DNA of 64,000 bases, taken from assembly GCF_963676685.1 (NCBI RefSeq), contig NC_092354.1, positions 27,436,193 through 27,500,192 of the forward strand, in the 5' to 3' direction. The position numbers and the translations under genes are program-made. Below the pieces are notes generated by a model. The model saw nothing but the letters and a program-made list of their open reading frames with translations. It was not told the origin of the DNA and did no database searches. The stretch comes from Mytilus edulis. Lineage: Eukaryota > Mollusca > Bivalvia > Mytilida > Mytilidae. Below are positions 24,420 to 37,300 of the stretch, in pieces. Within the stretch, counting starts at the first letter, position 1; each line of letters starts with the position of its first letter.

Positions 24420-24480
24420 AATTGAGAATGGAAATGGGGAATGTGTCAAAGAGACAACAACCCGACTATTGAATTGTATT
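24420..24480 (+). repeat. 'gaatggaaatggggaatg' repeat fragment
   Basis: ttgagaatggaaatgggg followed by aatgtgtcaaagagacaac and aacccgacta. The reverse complement of the same text is at 63300-63358. This is the 5' part of an abundant mussel repeat by recall. Confidence 0.7.
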
Positions 24481-24784
24481 ACGATTATGTTTAGTTATTT
24501 TTTACATTTCTAATAATAAAAAAAAAAATGGGTTAACCAGGAACAAATGTTGATTACTTTGAAAACGTTCTCTTATTTCATACTTTGATTGAGAAACGTT
24601 AATAATAGTAATATTCAGTAAGGAAGATAATCATGTTCTGGAAGCTTTTATTTAGCTTTGTATGGATAACGATTTCCTGATGCATTTAATTGATATTTGG
24701 ATAAGCAACCTTTATTCCAAGTTTCAATTGATAGAAATTATCATCTGCATTTCAATAGACTTGTAATCAGTTTTCCTGTATCAG

Positions 24785-24905
24785 ATAGGTGTTTCTCCGG
24801 GCACTCCGACTTACTCCACCAATAAAAACATGCCACCACAAAAAAGCCTAAATGCTGTGCTTACAAGTGGCATTAAAACACCAAAATCAATTCAAATCGA
24901 TAGAC
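24785..24905. repeat. SINE-like repeat
   Basis: 'gtgtttctccgggcactccg' followed by 'caccaataaaaac' and 'taaaacaccaaaatcaattc' matches, by recall, the tail of a mollusc tRNA-derived SINE. A related tail is at 53625-53700. Confidence 0.55.
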
Positions 24906-26236
24906 TAATGATGATTTATGTTTTTTTTCTATTTCTCACACATATTGAACTATTCAGCGTTGCCAATTATTGTGATTGTTTTTGATATATGTATTATATG
25001 AATATACAATAAATTCATGAACCTCACATTTGTGCTTTCGTTATCCAGTATTCGTTTTATGAGGTTACAATATATTGCGTCGGAATCAGAGTTGACAGGT
25101 TTATCGCTAGCACAATTCTATGCATCCCTTGTCAAATTTTTACCATGGAACCAAACAAGTGTTCTCACTAATGGCACGAGGGAACAACCTGTAACTCTGA
25201 TCTTCTAAATGCGTAAACTGTGGTGAATCATATAATTAATCTTCTAGGGACTGCCCTGTTTACCTTTAAGAAAGAAATATTATTAGGATAAAATCAGAAA
25301 CATCAGTTAATCAGACGTTAAAGAGATAGCTCTTGTTTCGAATTAACCATCTCATTTAGTCATGAGAATAAACCAACTCGCATAAACTGGCAAATTGAAA
25401 CAGAACCTCCTGATGAAATGATAATTCCAATAACACTTTTTATAACCATTACTCAGTCAACTCAATCTTCTTTAGATAGCTCAATGTCATAAGGAATAAA
25501 CATATTTTCTACACGATTCTAAGTCTTTGATCTTATATTAAGTTTATTTATATTTAATTCAATTATCATCGGCATTTTCCAATTCTATTTCATTAAGAAT
25601 GATAGAGTGATAGAGTGCTCTTTATGATGCTTTATGCTAATTTATACAGGGTAGAAATTTTTATTGTCGATATTTTACACCGATCTCAAACGTGATGCTA
25701 AATATGGTCAAATAAAATGCATACCAAAGTTTAAATAAATATAGCATATGACATGAACAACTTATTTCTAATCTAATGAGACAAGTACGCTTTTTGTTTA
25801 GGTCGAAGAGTTCGAAATTTCTTTGTACAATGATTGGCTGTTCCCGACTACTACCGATGAAGTATGCACCTTTCATATTTTATAAGTTTAAAAACTAATA
25901 GCAAAATAAGTATATATTGTTTGAACAAAAATATATAATAACACTATATGTAATTTCTAAAAATGTATATATTTTATTCGATTTAAAATTCAAATAAACG
26001 GTATGAAAAAAGTTTGCGCATGTGTCAAACATATGTTATGGTAATTAGAACACTGATTTGTATACAAAGCAAAATAAGGACGTTATATTTAATTTAATAA
26101 TATTTGTAAAATCATACTAATTATCTAAATGTCCATTTGTACTGCTTCATTATGATTAAATGTTTTTTAAAAACAATCTCATCATTAGTGATTGGTGTTC
26201 GCTAAACACCCACGTAAAAGACTTCAAATATACGGC
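24906..26236. other. Intergenic 3' of the fibrinogen-related gene
   Basis: AT-rich. No supported gene is seen. It contains the 3' flank of the minus-strand gene ending at 26237; I could not fix a polyadenylation site. Confidence 0.4.
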
Positions 26237-29200
26237 CTACTGTCTTCGTATCATCATTCTGGTCGACTTGTAAGAGTATCGCAAACCCCGCCATGTGTAC
26301 CAATTCATTCCATCTGCGAACGATGCGTGATATCCAGCCAAATATCCGCCATTCAGATTGCTATGATGACAAGTCTTATGCCACCAAGCACCATGGAAAT
26401 ATTCAGCACAGTTTCCGTACCAAGTGTAGGGGTTGTTTTTCTGATCAGAAGTTGTAAATTTCATACTATTTGAGTAAGAAAGACTGTCTCCTATAATCAA
26501 GATTAAAACATATTGTCAATTACAATGGTAAACAGTGAAACCTATTTTAAGAGACCACTGATATTACATATTTACCTGCGTCGCCACTACAACCACTGAC
26601 AGATATTTTGTATTTATCTGTGTCGCCACTTTAACCACTGACATATATTGCATATTTACCCGCGTCGCTACTATCACAACTAACATATATTGCATATTTA
26701 CATGCGTCGCCACTATAACCACTCACAGTTATTGCATATTCACCTGCGTCGCCACTATAACTATTGCAAGTTATTGCATATTTACTTGCGTCGTTACTAT
26801 AACCACTGACAGATGTTACATATTTACCTGCGTCGCCACTATAACCACTGACATATATTCCATGTTTACCTGCGTCGCCACTATAATCACTGACAGATAT
26901 TGCATATTACTGCTTCGCCACTTTAACCTTCGACATATATTGCATATTTACCAGTGTCGCCACTATATCTACTGAAATATATTGCATTTTTTAAACGTCG
27001 CCACTTTAACCACTGACACATATTGCATATTTACTTACGTCGCCACTATTACCTCTGACAGATATTGCATATTCAGCGCGTCACCACTAAGACCTCTGAC
27101 AGATATTGCAATGTTACCGGTGTCGCCAATATAACCACTGATAGATATGGCATATTTATCATCATCGCCGCTATTACCACTTACAGATATTGCATATTTA
27201 CCTGTGCCAAAACTATAACCATTGCAAGTTTTTTGCATATTTACCTGCGTCGCCACTATAACCACTGTTAGATATTGCATATTTACCTGCGTCGCCACTA
27301 TAACCACTGACAGTTAATGCATATTTAGATGGCGCATTCCCTATGGCAAAGGATTGATATTCTGCATAACGAGTCTCGTTATCAAAATCTTCTAAAACAA
27401 CCCTAAGGGTGTATGCATTGCTGGATGTAAGTTGATGCAGTTTTGCATTTCCTAAAACATAAAAAAGATACCAAAAACGACGGTACTTGTATAAAGAAAA
27501 CTTCAAGCAAACGGCGACTTGTGTGAAAGCCATAAATTTTGGCTGTTACAAGGAAGAGCATCTATGTTAGATACAAACAATTTAATTTTTACGTTCTGAA
27601 AAGCTGTGACAGCAGATTTAAATATCCGTCCAAGCCAACCAGACTTTCAACTTAGAAATTATTTAGAAGATCACTTTACGGCCGAAAGGGTGATGTATCG
27701 TTTTCTTAATCTGTTGGAATTATTAACAACTTCATTTATGGCAAACTCGAGCATAGAGACACACTTTTATTCTGGACGTAAATGTTATTTTAGCCATTTT
27801 TGGCATTTTATGGCATGTTTAGTCAAAAATATGTTCGATTTTTATTTCTAAAACAACTCAACGGGAGATAGCAAATGATAGGTAATGATGTTGTCTATCC
27901 TATACATATCTTAATAACGTGTTATAGACAGAAACAATATTACAGTCATTCCTTAAATAACGTGTTATGGTATTCATGTATTTGTCTATTGAATTTATTA
28001 CTTTTTTTTACTGTTGATTTTATCTATGGCAATATCCCTGTTGTTTTGTTTTAATATGTTTGCAATTTTCTGACTACATTTATTTATTTGATAGCTTCCG
28101 CCTTTCTTTTCAGTTGATTATTTATTGATCGTTATTTTTTCATGTTATATCATGTCTTTAATTACAAAATGAAAATTTATTTGTACGACAAAGTGTGTAG
28201 ATCATTTTTCAGATAATTGTAATATATTTACCTAGCCAGAATTCAGTCTCAATGTCACCAAATCCTAATTCAAACTCCTCCCAATTTCTATAAAAGTCTA
28301 CGTTACCATTTATTCTATTCTGGAATACCTGAAATGACAACAAGAATACATGCAAATGAGGGTCTGGTTCAGTGACTGAATATGGAATAATTTACCATTC
28401 CACGGGATACATTAATATGGGCTGTTATTTTAATAATATAATGAACATATATCGGGTACAAGCCTCATGCTTAAGTTCTGAAATCTTCACAATTTTAGCA
28501 TTTGAGTTAAACACATTTTGTTTTAAATGTAAGTGGACGGATTTGTTTTCAGTCTAAATATTTAAATGCAAGTTTCTTTCATTTTGACGAAGACCATCTG
28601 AAAAGTTACATATTATGGCATTTTTGGTGGATTTTTCACATTCAAGCTTAAATTTGAGCGTCTTTATTATCAGTTCTAATCTTTCACACATACTAATTGA
28701 ATCGATTAAAGTAGACACTTTGAAGAAGATTTAAAGTGTTGAAAATCTTTAATCAGATGAACCTGAAAATTTTAGGCAAAAATCTGCTCTTCCAAGACTT
28801 ACTCCATACTCTGCCATCATCCAAAACAGCTTATATTACAGGACACACCTATTATGTTTATTCATTTGATTTAGTTCTGAACATGCAATAAATATTTGGA
28901 ACTTTTTGCAACCAGCAATTAATAAATCAAGTAACTTATCTTTATCAGAACAGCGGAAGACAGACAGACAGAAAGAAACGTTACAGATTGTCAAATGTTT
29001 TGTTGTCCTATATAGATGATTATTTACTATGATATAAAATACTATAAATAACTATAGAAAACTTAACATTAAAAGATCATCCGATCTGTTTTGCAATATT
29101 TGTAAAAATGCCAATATAACTACAACCATATAAATTGCTCCTAATACGTAATATATGAACTGTTTCCATCAAATGCAATCTAAGTAAAATTCATTACGGA

Positions 29201-30491
29201 AAGCTCCAAAAACAAACAACAAAATCAAATGACAAAATCAACAGCTGAAACATGTCAATCGAAAAGAAAACAACTGTCATATTCCTGACGTGGTGTAGAT
29301 AAGGTTTCTAAACAAACATAGCACGATGCTCTCTTCAGATGTCATCGTATTTGACTGCAAAGCCACATGGAAGCTGTCACTTCAGTAATGGGTTTACTGA
29401 CGGTCGATAGAAAAAATATAATGTGACAAGTTCTATATACCCAAGATACCGATTATGTACAAATTAGACGTTTTAGAATATAATGCATTCTGGGTAATAT
29501 TTTCAAAAGTGTAAAACGAAACGTCTTGGTTGGTTAAAAATGTCATAAACAAGTGAAATGTTACCAATGACGTGACGTTATTTTGATTTTGAATAAAATA
29601 AACCATGATTGTTTACATTCTGAAAGGGTCAATGTACTTACTGTCCAACCTCCGCCATCTGTAGTCATGTCACAGTAGACACTAAAACCACAACTATCTC
29701 TATTAGGGTTGATGGTGTACACTCCACTTAAACCTTTTATGTCACCGCAATCTTTTGGTGGAGCTGAAACATATATTAAGATAAGGAGATAGGGGTACGG
29801 TTACAATGAGAAAATTATCCACAATAGGTGATTGATTGTTGCTTGCTTAAAATACAGTGGCAATTTTTTTACTAGAACGAATAAAAAAGTAATACAATAA
29901 GTAGGTCCTGTAATACACCGACTGAGATAAAGGTTAAAAAACTTGAATGCCACTGAAATATTATGTATACAGGGTATATGTTCATTGTTATTTGAAGTGT
30001 CCTCATGTCAAGAGACGATAGTATTTTCGCTACACGGCGCATCCGATTTATGATTTCCAACGTATCAAAGATCCCAAAAATTACTAGACTAGTGTAAAAC
30101 ATTTGAAACAGAAACAAACAACGGTATAATCTTTATGAACAAAAAGAAACGAAAAATACTATATATAATTAATTCATTTGCATATATACGTACGAAAATT
30201 ATCTCTGTACAGAGTATTCCAGTGTAGATTTGTTTCATTTGGAGGACAACAGTTATAAGATAGGTCCATTCTGCACTCCATCAAAACTTTGTTATAACCC
30301 GAAGCACAACAGCCTTCGTTTGCGAAGCATGAATACGAACATTGCACTTCCGAGACACCTGTGAATAATCTAACATGTAAGTTATCCTTAATTTTCATCC
30401 CAAAATACTCTGTAAACGTATCAGCTGTCAACACAAAAGCGCTAAGAACTAAGGCAATTAGTAAACCGTAAGTCTTTGTAAGGAGGGACAT
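26237..30491 (-). CDS. Fibrinogen-related secreted protein with PAN/apple-like N-terminus (5 exons, 311 aa)
   Basis: Exons read on the minus strand: 30491-30194, 29763-29642, 28328-28232, 27451-27287, 26490-26237. All junctions are GT-AG, and the phases agree (1, 0, 1, 1), giving 936 nt. Residues 1-22 are a signal peptide (SLLTKTYGLLIALVLSAFVL). Residues 30-98 are cysteine-rich (CSYSCFANEGCCASGYN), like a PAN/apple domain. Residues 100-311 are a full fibrinogen C-terminal domain: PKDCGDIKGLSGVY, CDMTTDGGGWT, NWEEFELGFGD, EFWLG, GYSGDAGDSL, YGNCAEYFHGAWW (Cys255, Cys268), ending in RMMIRRQ. The usual acidic calcium loop is weak here (SDQKNN, 242-247). Such proteins act as extracellular lectin-like or immune recognition molecules in molluscs; a role in sugar or microbe binding is inferred. 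An 18-copy minisatellite follows exon 4 (separate entry). Confidence 0.92.
26567..27318 (-). repeat. 42-bp minisatellite, 18 copies, derived from the exon 4 end plus its splice donor
   Basis: Eighteen tandem units of about 42 bp (41-43). On the minus strand the unit encodes KYAISVSGYSGDAG and then the donor context GCAG|GTAAAT. The most exon-proximal copy is the real end of exon 4. Most units keep 'gtcgccactataaccactg' (plus strand). The donor ten-mer is unchanged in at least four units, including the one adjacent to exon 4. Several inner units are diverged in frame or donor. The array fills the start of intron 4. Confidence 0.93.
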
Positions 30492-33359
30492 CTTTTTTGT
30501 ATTTTACAACTTACAAATCGTCGTTGATGAACTGTTGATAACACCACCGTTGTTTAGACACTGTATATTTAATTGTATATGTTTTGCAATTAAAACTACT
30601 TGTTTCAACTGTTTGTTAACAAATATCAACCCCTTTATACATAATAACTAATTCCATTAATATTAAGTGGTAATTTAAATTTAAATTCAATTTATTTACA
30701 TAGATGGTTGATCACATCCATTTAATTGTTTATTTATTTTCTAGTGGTGTGTTGAAGGGGCATCAGATAAGTTTGTCCTTGAGTTTTTTTGTTTTACATC
30801 GATTTGACGCCAATCGCTACATTTGTATATCGCTTGAACAAACTGATATGTAATTATAAGATCGAAACTTATTGTGTAAAAACAATAGGATTTTTGTCAA
30901 TATTAAACTATCCTTTTAAACCAATTCACTTACATATCTGTGATATTCAAGATACAAATGTTTAAAAAATGTAAATCAATTGATAACACAATAATAGTTA
31001 GATTTCATATTTAAGAACAATACCATTTTTATTACAAAGTGACAATTTGATGGCCAGGAGGTGCGTTTAATAAAAACAAATGCATTAGAATTAAAAAACA
31101 TGAAACGAAAATTAAAGACAGTAATGTTCTAAAACAAATTATTATCGATTGATATCACATTAAGAGTAAGAATTAATATTTTATAATTCTACCAATGTCC
31201 TTAATAAAGAGACAATTTAATGGCAAGGAGGAGCGTTTTACAAATAAAATATCTTATTATTATTGACGTACTAATTTTTACAGACGGAGTCAAAAGCTAG
31301 ACATATGTATGCGGGTGTTAGCGGCGGCGTATTCAACAATGTATTAGTTATGATTAGGTCAACATTATGATGAACCACTAGTGGTAAGTCAATGATATTT
31401 GGTATGCAGTTGTTTAATCATTCGCATGTCTCATTTCCATGGAGACTATTTGGCTCGACCCCCTTAGTCATGGTCTATTGACATTGAACAGTTTGCTAAG
31501 TTATAAACATGTTTTAGTGATAAGGTCAGTTCAAGGGGTACTCAGATAGATACCTGTATTTTAAATATTTAAATTTGACAGAGCTAAACCAAATCACCAA
31601 ATAACCTGATATTTTGTAAGAGAAATATAAAATGGAGATAGCTGTATATTTTGATGAAAATTCAAGCTGCTTTGAATTTTTTTTTTTTTAAACATGGCTA
31701 TCTGAATTTAGTCCGAACTGAAAATTCAAGCTGTTTTTACCTTGATGAATGCAAGTCTTAAATTTGACAGCAATATATATGCCTAACAATAAAACAACAC
31801 GGGATTCAGTAAGATCAATATACAACTGAGATTGACTATCTTAATTCAGTCAAAATACCCAGTAATTAAATTCTTAAACTTGACAGCAGTCAACCAAACT
31901 ACCAAACAACTTGGCGTTCTGTAAGATCAATTTATGAGATTGCTGAACGACTTTTACTAAGTCTTTAATATTTGGCATGTAGTTGTATTAGCATTAGCAC
32001 AGCTCATTTATATGGAGATATTTTAGCCATGTACCTCAGTCATGGTTTATTTACTTTGAATATTTGAATAACTTATGTAAGATGTTACAGTATTACTTTT
32101 TAATTTTAACATTTGCATCATCAAAATTACAAAAAGGGGAGACATATCTCTGTGATTCCCATAATATATCCGTTCGTTATTCTGTAGCAATTAGGTATCT
32201 TGTAATGACACACTGATTTATTTTTTCTTCTTTACATAAAAAACTAAGTATTTACAAAAATACTTAACTCGAAAGTAAAGTAAAAAAGGAGTAAATATAA
32301 AACCATTCACAAAATCAAATATTTGACTATATCTACCAACGGAACGAATAAAGAATAGTTTGTACTTGGTTAGTTAAACCTGGTGTTATATCAAGCTAAA
32401 CATCCGCATTATTAAAAGTAAAATCACAAAAATACTGAACTCCAAGGACAATTCAAAATGGAAAGACCCTAATCAAATGGCAAAATCAAATGCCAAAATC
32501 ACATCAAACGAATGGACAACAACTGTCATATTTTTGACTTTGTACAAGCATCTTCAAAAGTAGAACATGGTGAGATAGTTGTAAGACAGTTGTGTATATT
32601 TCAGTTTTATTGACAATAAAAAATTTGGTGACCAATCCATATAGATATATCACGTTAATTTGACAATAATTATATATAAAACGGTAATTAAGACAACAAA
32701 AACCATCAATTACCGCATGATAAGAGTTTATTCTGGTCTACATGTTTCGCCAACAAGCTTATTTCCCTTCTTTCCAAAAACCGTATAAGATATCGACAAC
32801 ATATTTTTACTAAATTGTTGGTTGACAGGATAAGTGGACATTTAACGTGAGTTTTTCTCCAACCTATTTATAATATTACGCGTTTGATAATTTTATTCAT
32901 TAACCATACATAATAAAGACCTATTTCTCATCACTTGGCGTCCGGCGTCCGTAGTCGTCGTCGTCGTCCGTCGTCGTTAACTTTTACAAAACTCTTCTGA
33001 AACTACTTGGCCAAATTTAACAAAACTTGGCCACACTCATCAAAAAGTAAATTGAAGATTGTTGCAGCGCAAGGAAATTGAACCTATAAAAGAAAAATAA
33101 TAAGGTTCACACTAACATTATTTCCCTACCAACATAACTGAGTTTTCGTTATTCATTTTTTCTAAAGGTAGACTAGTTCTATTTATCTAAAAAATTAGAT
33201 AACGCATTGAAGATTAAAACGAAAGACGCAATGATATATAAATAATTGGAAAGAAAATATTGTATTATATAGCTAAAAAAATATATATCAATTTAATAGC
33301 ATAATTATATAAAATATTAACAACTCGGCCGTATTCAGAACATTTTAATAAATAATACC
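30492..33359. other. Upstream flank of the fibrinogen-related gene, with repeat scraps
   Basis: No gene is seen. 31000-31260 has two related blocks ('gtgacaatttgatggccagg' and 'gagacaatttaatggcaagg', about 175 bp apart), each resembling 22260-22310. 32930-33070 has a GTC-rich block followed by 'gaaactacttggccaaattt', also present at 53365-53400, so it is a fragment of the same Helitron-like family. Confidence 0.5.
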
Positions 33360-33720
33360 ATGAAGTTATTATCTCCACGAACAATAAATAGAATGAGCAT
33401 AATTAATTTTAAAAAAACCCAAATGTTTCATGTGTACTGCCCTCAATGCAGTTATTACATCTCAACTGTCAAATTTCTTCAAATATTTTTTGAGAGAGGA
33501 TTAATATTCAACAGCATAGTGAATTGCTTAAAGGCAAAAACAAATATTTTAAGTTCACTAGACCACATTCATTCTGTGTCAGAAACCTATTCTGTGTCAA
33601 CAATTTCATCACAATCCAAATTTAGAGCTGAATCCAGCTTGAAAGTTGTGTCCATACTTGCCCCAACCGTTCAGGGTTCAACCTCTGCGGTCGTATAAAG
33701 CTGCGCCATGCACTAGCAAT
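33360..33720. repeat. Repeat-like segment with an open frame of 112 codons
   Basis: A frame from 33360 to 33698 is open on the plus strand, but the text ('aagctggattcagctctaaa' on the other strand, ending 'ctgcggtcgtataaagctgcg') matches a dispersed mussel repeat by recall. The peptide has no recognisable domain. Repeat origin is preferred over a gene. Confidence 0.45.
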
Positions 33721-33982
33721 ACCCATTTCTAAAATGGTCATTTTTTTACATGCAAAAAAAAAAAAAAAAAAAAGGACATAATATTAATCATGATAAAAAG
33801 GACATAACATAACTTTTCCTTATTTAACCAAAGGCTACATGTTTAGAAACTATAATTCCACTTTTATAAATTATTTATTCAAATACATGAAGCATAAAAT
33901 ATTCTAGACACATATATAGATATAGCTATAAATATGTCTGAACAAGTGACCACTCTATGGCAGAAAACACATATTATATTCA

Positions 33983-34015
<33 letters not shown>
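33983..34015. repeat. (AT)n microsatellite
   Basis: Alternating AT run about 330 bp upstream of the Helentron reading frame. A run of A (33756-33773) lies before it. Confidence 0.85.
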
Positions 34016-34017
<2 letters not shown>

Positions 34018-34304
34018 AAAATTATTAAAAGATAAAAACGGTTTCAATGCATCACTTTTTTACTAGTACTTTCACTGCTTCCGCAGATCTTCAGGTAATG
34101 TGACTTGTATATAAATAAAACAATTGATTGACGTTAACAATAGTATGACGTTAACAAATACAAGGGAGACTACTAATGTCATTTTAAGACTTTAAAATGT
34201 TACGTTAAAATTAGAATATCATTTATCATTTAATCCCGGGTTGAGAATGTTTATGAATAATTCTTCCTTCTTCCTCCGGAGAAAATCATTTTGACGATTG
34301 ACCA

Positions 34305-37300
34305 TTGTTTGCATATATATGTATTTTTAGATTTTTAAAGATGCCAAGAAGAAAAAATTGGAGGGCAGCTGAGGCTAAACGTGGTGGGAAAAACCCAAAG
34401 AAACAGAGACTGACGGACTTGACTAGGGATACTGGTCCCATTAACAGTACAGAGTTCGACCTTGACATAGGTGATACTGACACCCTCAACAACAGTAACT
34501 CAAATAATATGGGGGATACTGACCTCCACACAAATATAAACAACAGTAACTCAAATAACATGGGGGATACTGACCTCCACACAAATATAAACAACAGTAA
34601 CTCAAATAATATGGGGGATACTGACCTCCACTCAAATGCAAACAACAGTAACTTGAAACTACTTGAACAATCTGAAATGAAAACACTTGAAATATCTGAA
34701 CTGAATATACTTGAAAACTCTGAATTGAAAACACTTGAAATATCTGAACTGAATATACTTGAAAAATCTGAATTGAATAAACTTGAAATATCTGAACTGA
34801 ATGAACATGAACTATCTGATTTAAATCAAAACAGTAACAATAACTGTGCAAAAGAATTGAATCAAAACAGTAACAATTGCTGTGCAAAAGAAACTTGTCA
34901 AATACAAACAGATATTCTGTCAAATGAATCAAACAATAGTTATGCAAGAAAAGATTCTCATAGTAATATCCAAACTGATCTGTTGCAAGACCAAAATGAA
35001 CAATCTAAAAATAATTTAGAAGAGATATCTGATTATTCCAATTCTTTTAATGCAAAATTTCTGAAATTTGGAACTTTTGACCAATATGCCACAAAATTTG
35101 CTGATCAAAGCAGGGGAAACCAATGTACTTGTAATTGCTTAGTTTTCTTGTCACTTTCTACATCAAATTTTGATTCAAACACACTGAACCTGGATTACAT
35201 TTTGAATAAAGGTGATGAAATTTACAGGAAGCATGTTCAAGAATTAACAACACAGGGATTATTTAAAAATATGCTTTTAAATTTTGATGAAATTCCCATC
35301 AAAATAGAAATTCCTGAAGGGACTTTTATAATTAAAAAACAAAATATTCTGTTTGGTCTAGCTTTACAGTACCAAGAGTTGACTGGATTTCTAACATTAC
35401 AAGAAGCAATTCAAAATTGTATAAAGCAGTCTAACAAATTTCTTATATTGATTGGAGCCATATGTTCGGCAGTTTATTATTTTAATCATACATACTATTT
35501 TTTTGACACTCATTCTCATTCAGAATGTACACTGAATAATCCATTAGATTCCTCTGGCAAAAGTATTTTGATTGGATTTGCTGACTTGCATGACCTCCTC
35601 AGTTACTTATATGCTTTTTACGCAAGTTTACAAATTGATTTAGACTCTCAATTTGAAATTTTACCTGTATGTATCAGTAGTAAAGATACTGACAAAGATG
35701 TGACCAAGCAGATTAAGAATTATTTCGATGATCAGAAACTAAGGAACACAAAACAAAAAAAAGTTTCCTACCAGTATATGAAGGTACCCAAATTTGTATA
35801 TATGAAAAACTACATGCAAAATAGAAGAAAAAATAAAAAATTCAAGGAAAAAGAATTAAATGCAAAAAGATATTCCAGAAAAGATAAAAATTATAGAAAA
35901 ACTGAAGCAGATAAAAAAAAGTCTCAGAGAGATGATTCTGATATAAGGCAGATAGAGAGACAAAGAGAACGTTCTTCTAAAAGAGAGGCTAGAAAGAATG
36001 AAGATTTCAAAAAAACAGAACTGGCTGCTAAAAGAGAGGCTAGAAAAAATGAAGATTTCAATAAAAGAGAACTTGCTGCGAAAAGAAAAGTTAGAAAGGA
36101 TGAAAATTATAGAAGGGCTGAAGCAGAAAGAAAGAAGTCTCAAAGAGATAATTCTGATATAAGACAGATGGAAAGACAAAGAGAACTTGCTTCTAAAAGA
36201 GAGGCTAGAAAAAATGAAGATTTCAATAAAAGAGAACTTGCTGCTAAAAGAAAAGTTAGAAAGGATGAAAATTATAGAAGGACTGAAGCGGAAAGTAAGA
36301 AGTCTCAAAGAGATAATTCTGATATAAGACAGATGGAAAGACAAAGAGAACTTGCTTCTAAAAGAGAGGCTAGAAAGGATGAAAATTATAGAAGGGCTGA
36401 AGCAGAAAGTAAGAAGTCTCAAAGAGATAATTCTGATATAAGACAGATGGAAAGACAAAGAGAACTTGCTTCTAAAAGAGAGGCTAGAAAAAATGAAGAT
36501 TTCAATAAAAGAGAACTTGCTGCTAAAAGAAAAGTTAGAAAGGATGAAAATTATAGAAGGACTGAAGCGGAAAGTAAGAAGTCTCAAAGAGATAATTCTG
36601 ATATAAGACAGATGGAAAGACAAAGAGAACTTGCTTCTAAAAGAGAGGCTAGAAAGGATGAAAATTATAGAAGGGCTGAAGCAGAAAGTAAGAAGTCTCA
36701 AAGAGATAATTCTGATATAAGACAGATGGAAAGACAAAGAGAACTTGCTTCTAAAAGAGAGGCTAGAAAGAGTGAAGATTTCAAAAGAAACGAAACAGAA
36801 AAGAAAAAAATTGCCAGACAAGATGAAGACTACAGAAAACATGAGTCTGAACGAGACTTCAACAGAAAAAAAGAATATAGGTCAAATCCAGAAAATTTAG
36901 AAAATGAGCGTTTGAAGAAACAAAGTTCTAGACAGAAAAACCTAGATATAGACAGATGTTATGAAAAGACAGTCAAAAGTACTAAAAGAAAAAACATTGA
37001 TTTTACAGATCATGAAAAAGACCTGAAAAAGAAAAGAACTCAGGGTATAACCCTTGATGCTTGCATAAGAAATTTTAAAACAAAAATAAATCAAGGTCCT
37101 ACATATATATGTACTTCATGTCATCAAACTTGGTTCTGTGATTCTGTAGTAAATTCTAAAACTGTCAAAATGAACACTCCTGCTAACATGACTCATTGTT
37201 TTACTAATTTTAAATCTGTACAGCACATAGAATGGATATGCCACACTTGTCTAAATGCAATTAAAAGAGGAAAAATACCTCGTTTTGCAATAGTAAATAA

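Noticed and set aside
26192-26473. Plus-strand frame of 93 codons
   Set aside because: It lies opposite the last exon of the fibrinogen-related gene, which is clearly coding on the minus strand.
27035-27307. Minus-strand frame of 90 codons in the minisatellite taken as a gene
   Set aside because: It mixes two frames of the 42 bp unit and starts and stops inside the array; better seen as repeat.
33360-33698. 112-codon open frame as a gene
   Set aside because: The text matches a dispersed repeat by recall and the peptide lacks any domain.
34286-34947. Minus-strand open frames opposite the Helentron N-terminus
   Set aside because: They come from the 51 bp in-frame repeats read backwards and show no family match.
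35856-36842. Long minus-strand open frame of about 328 codons rich in Ser, Phe and Ile
   Set aside because: It is the mirror of the charged repeats in the Helentron frame; the codon pattern explains the absence of stops and it has no domain.
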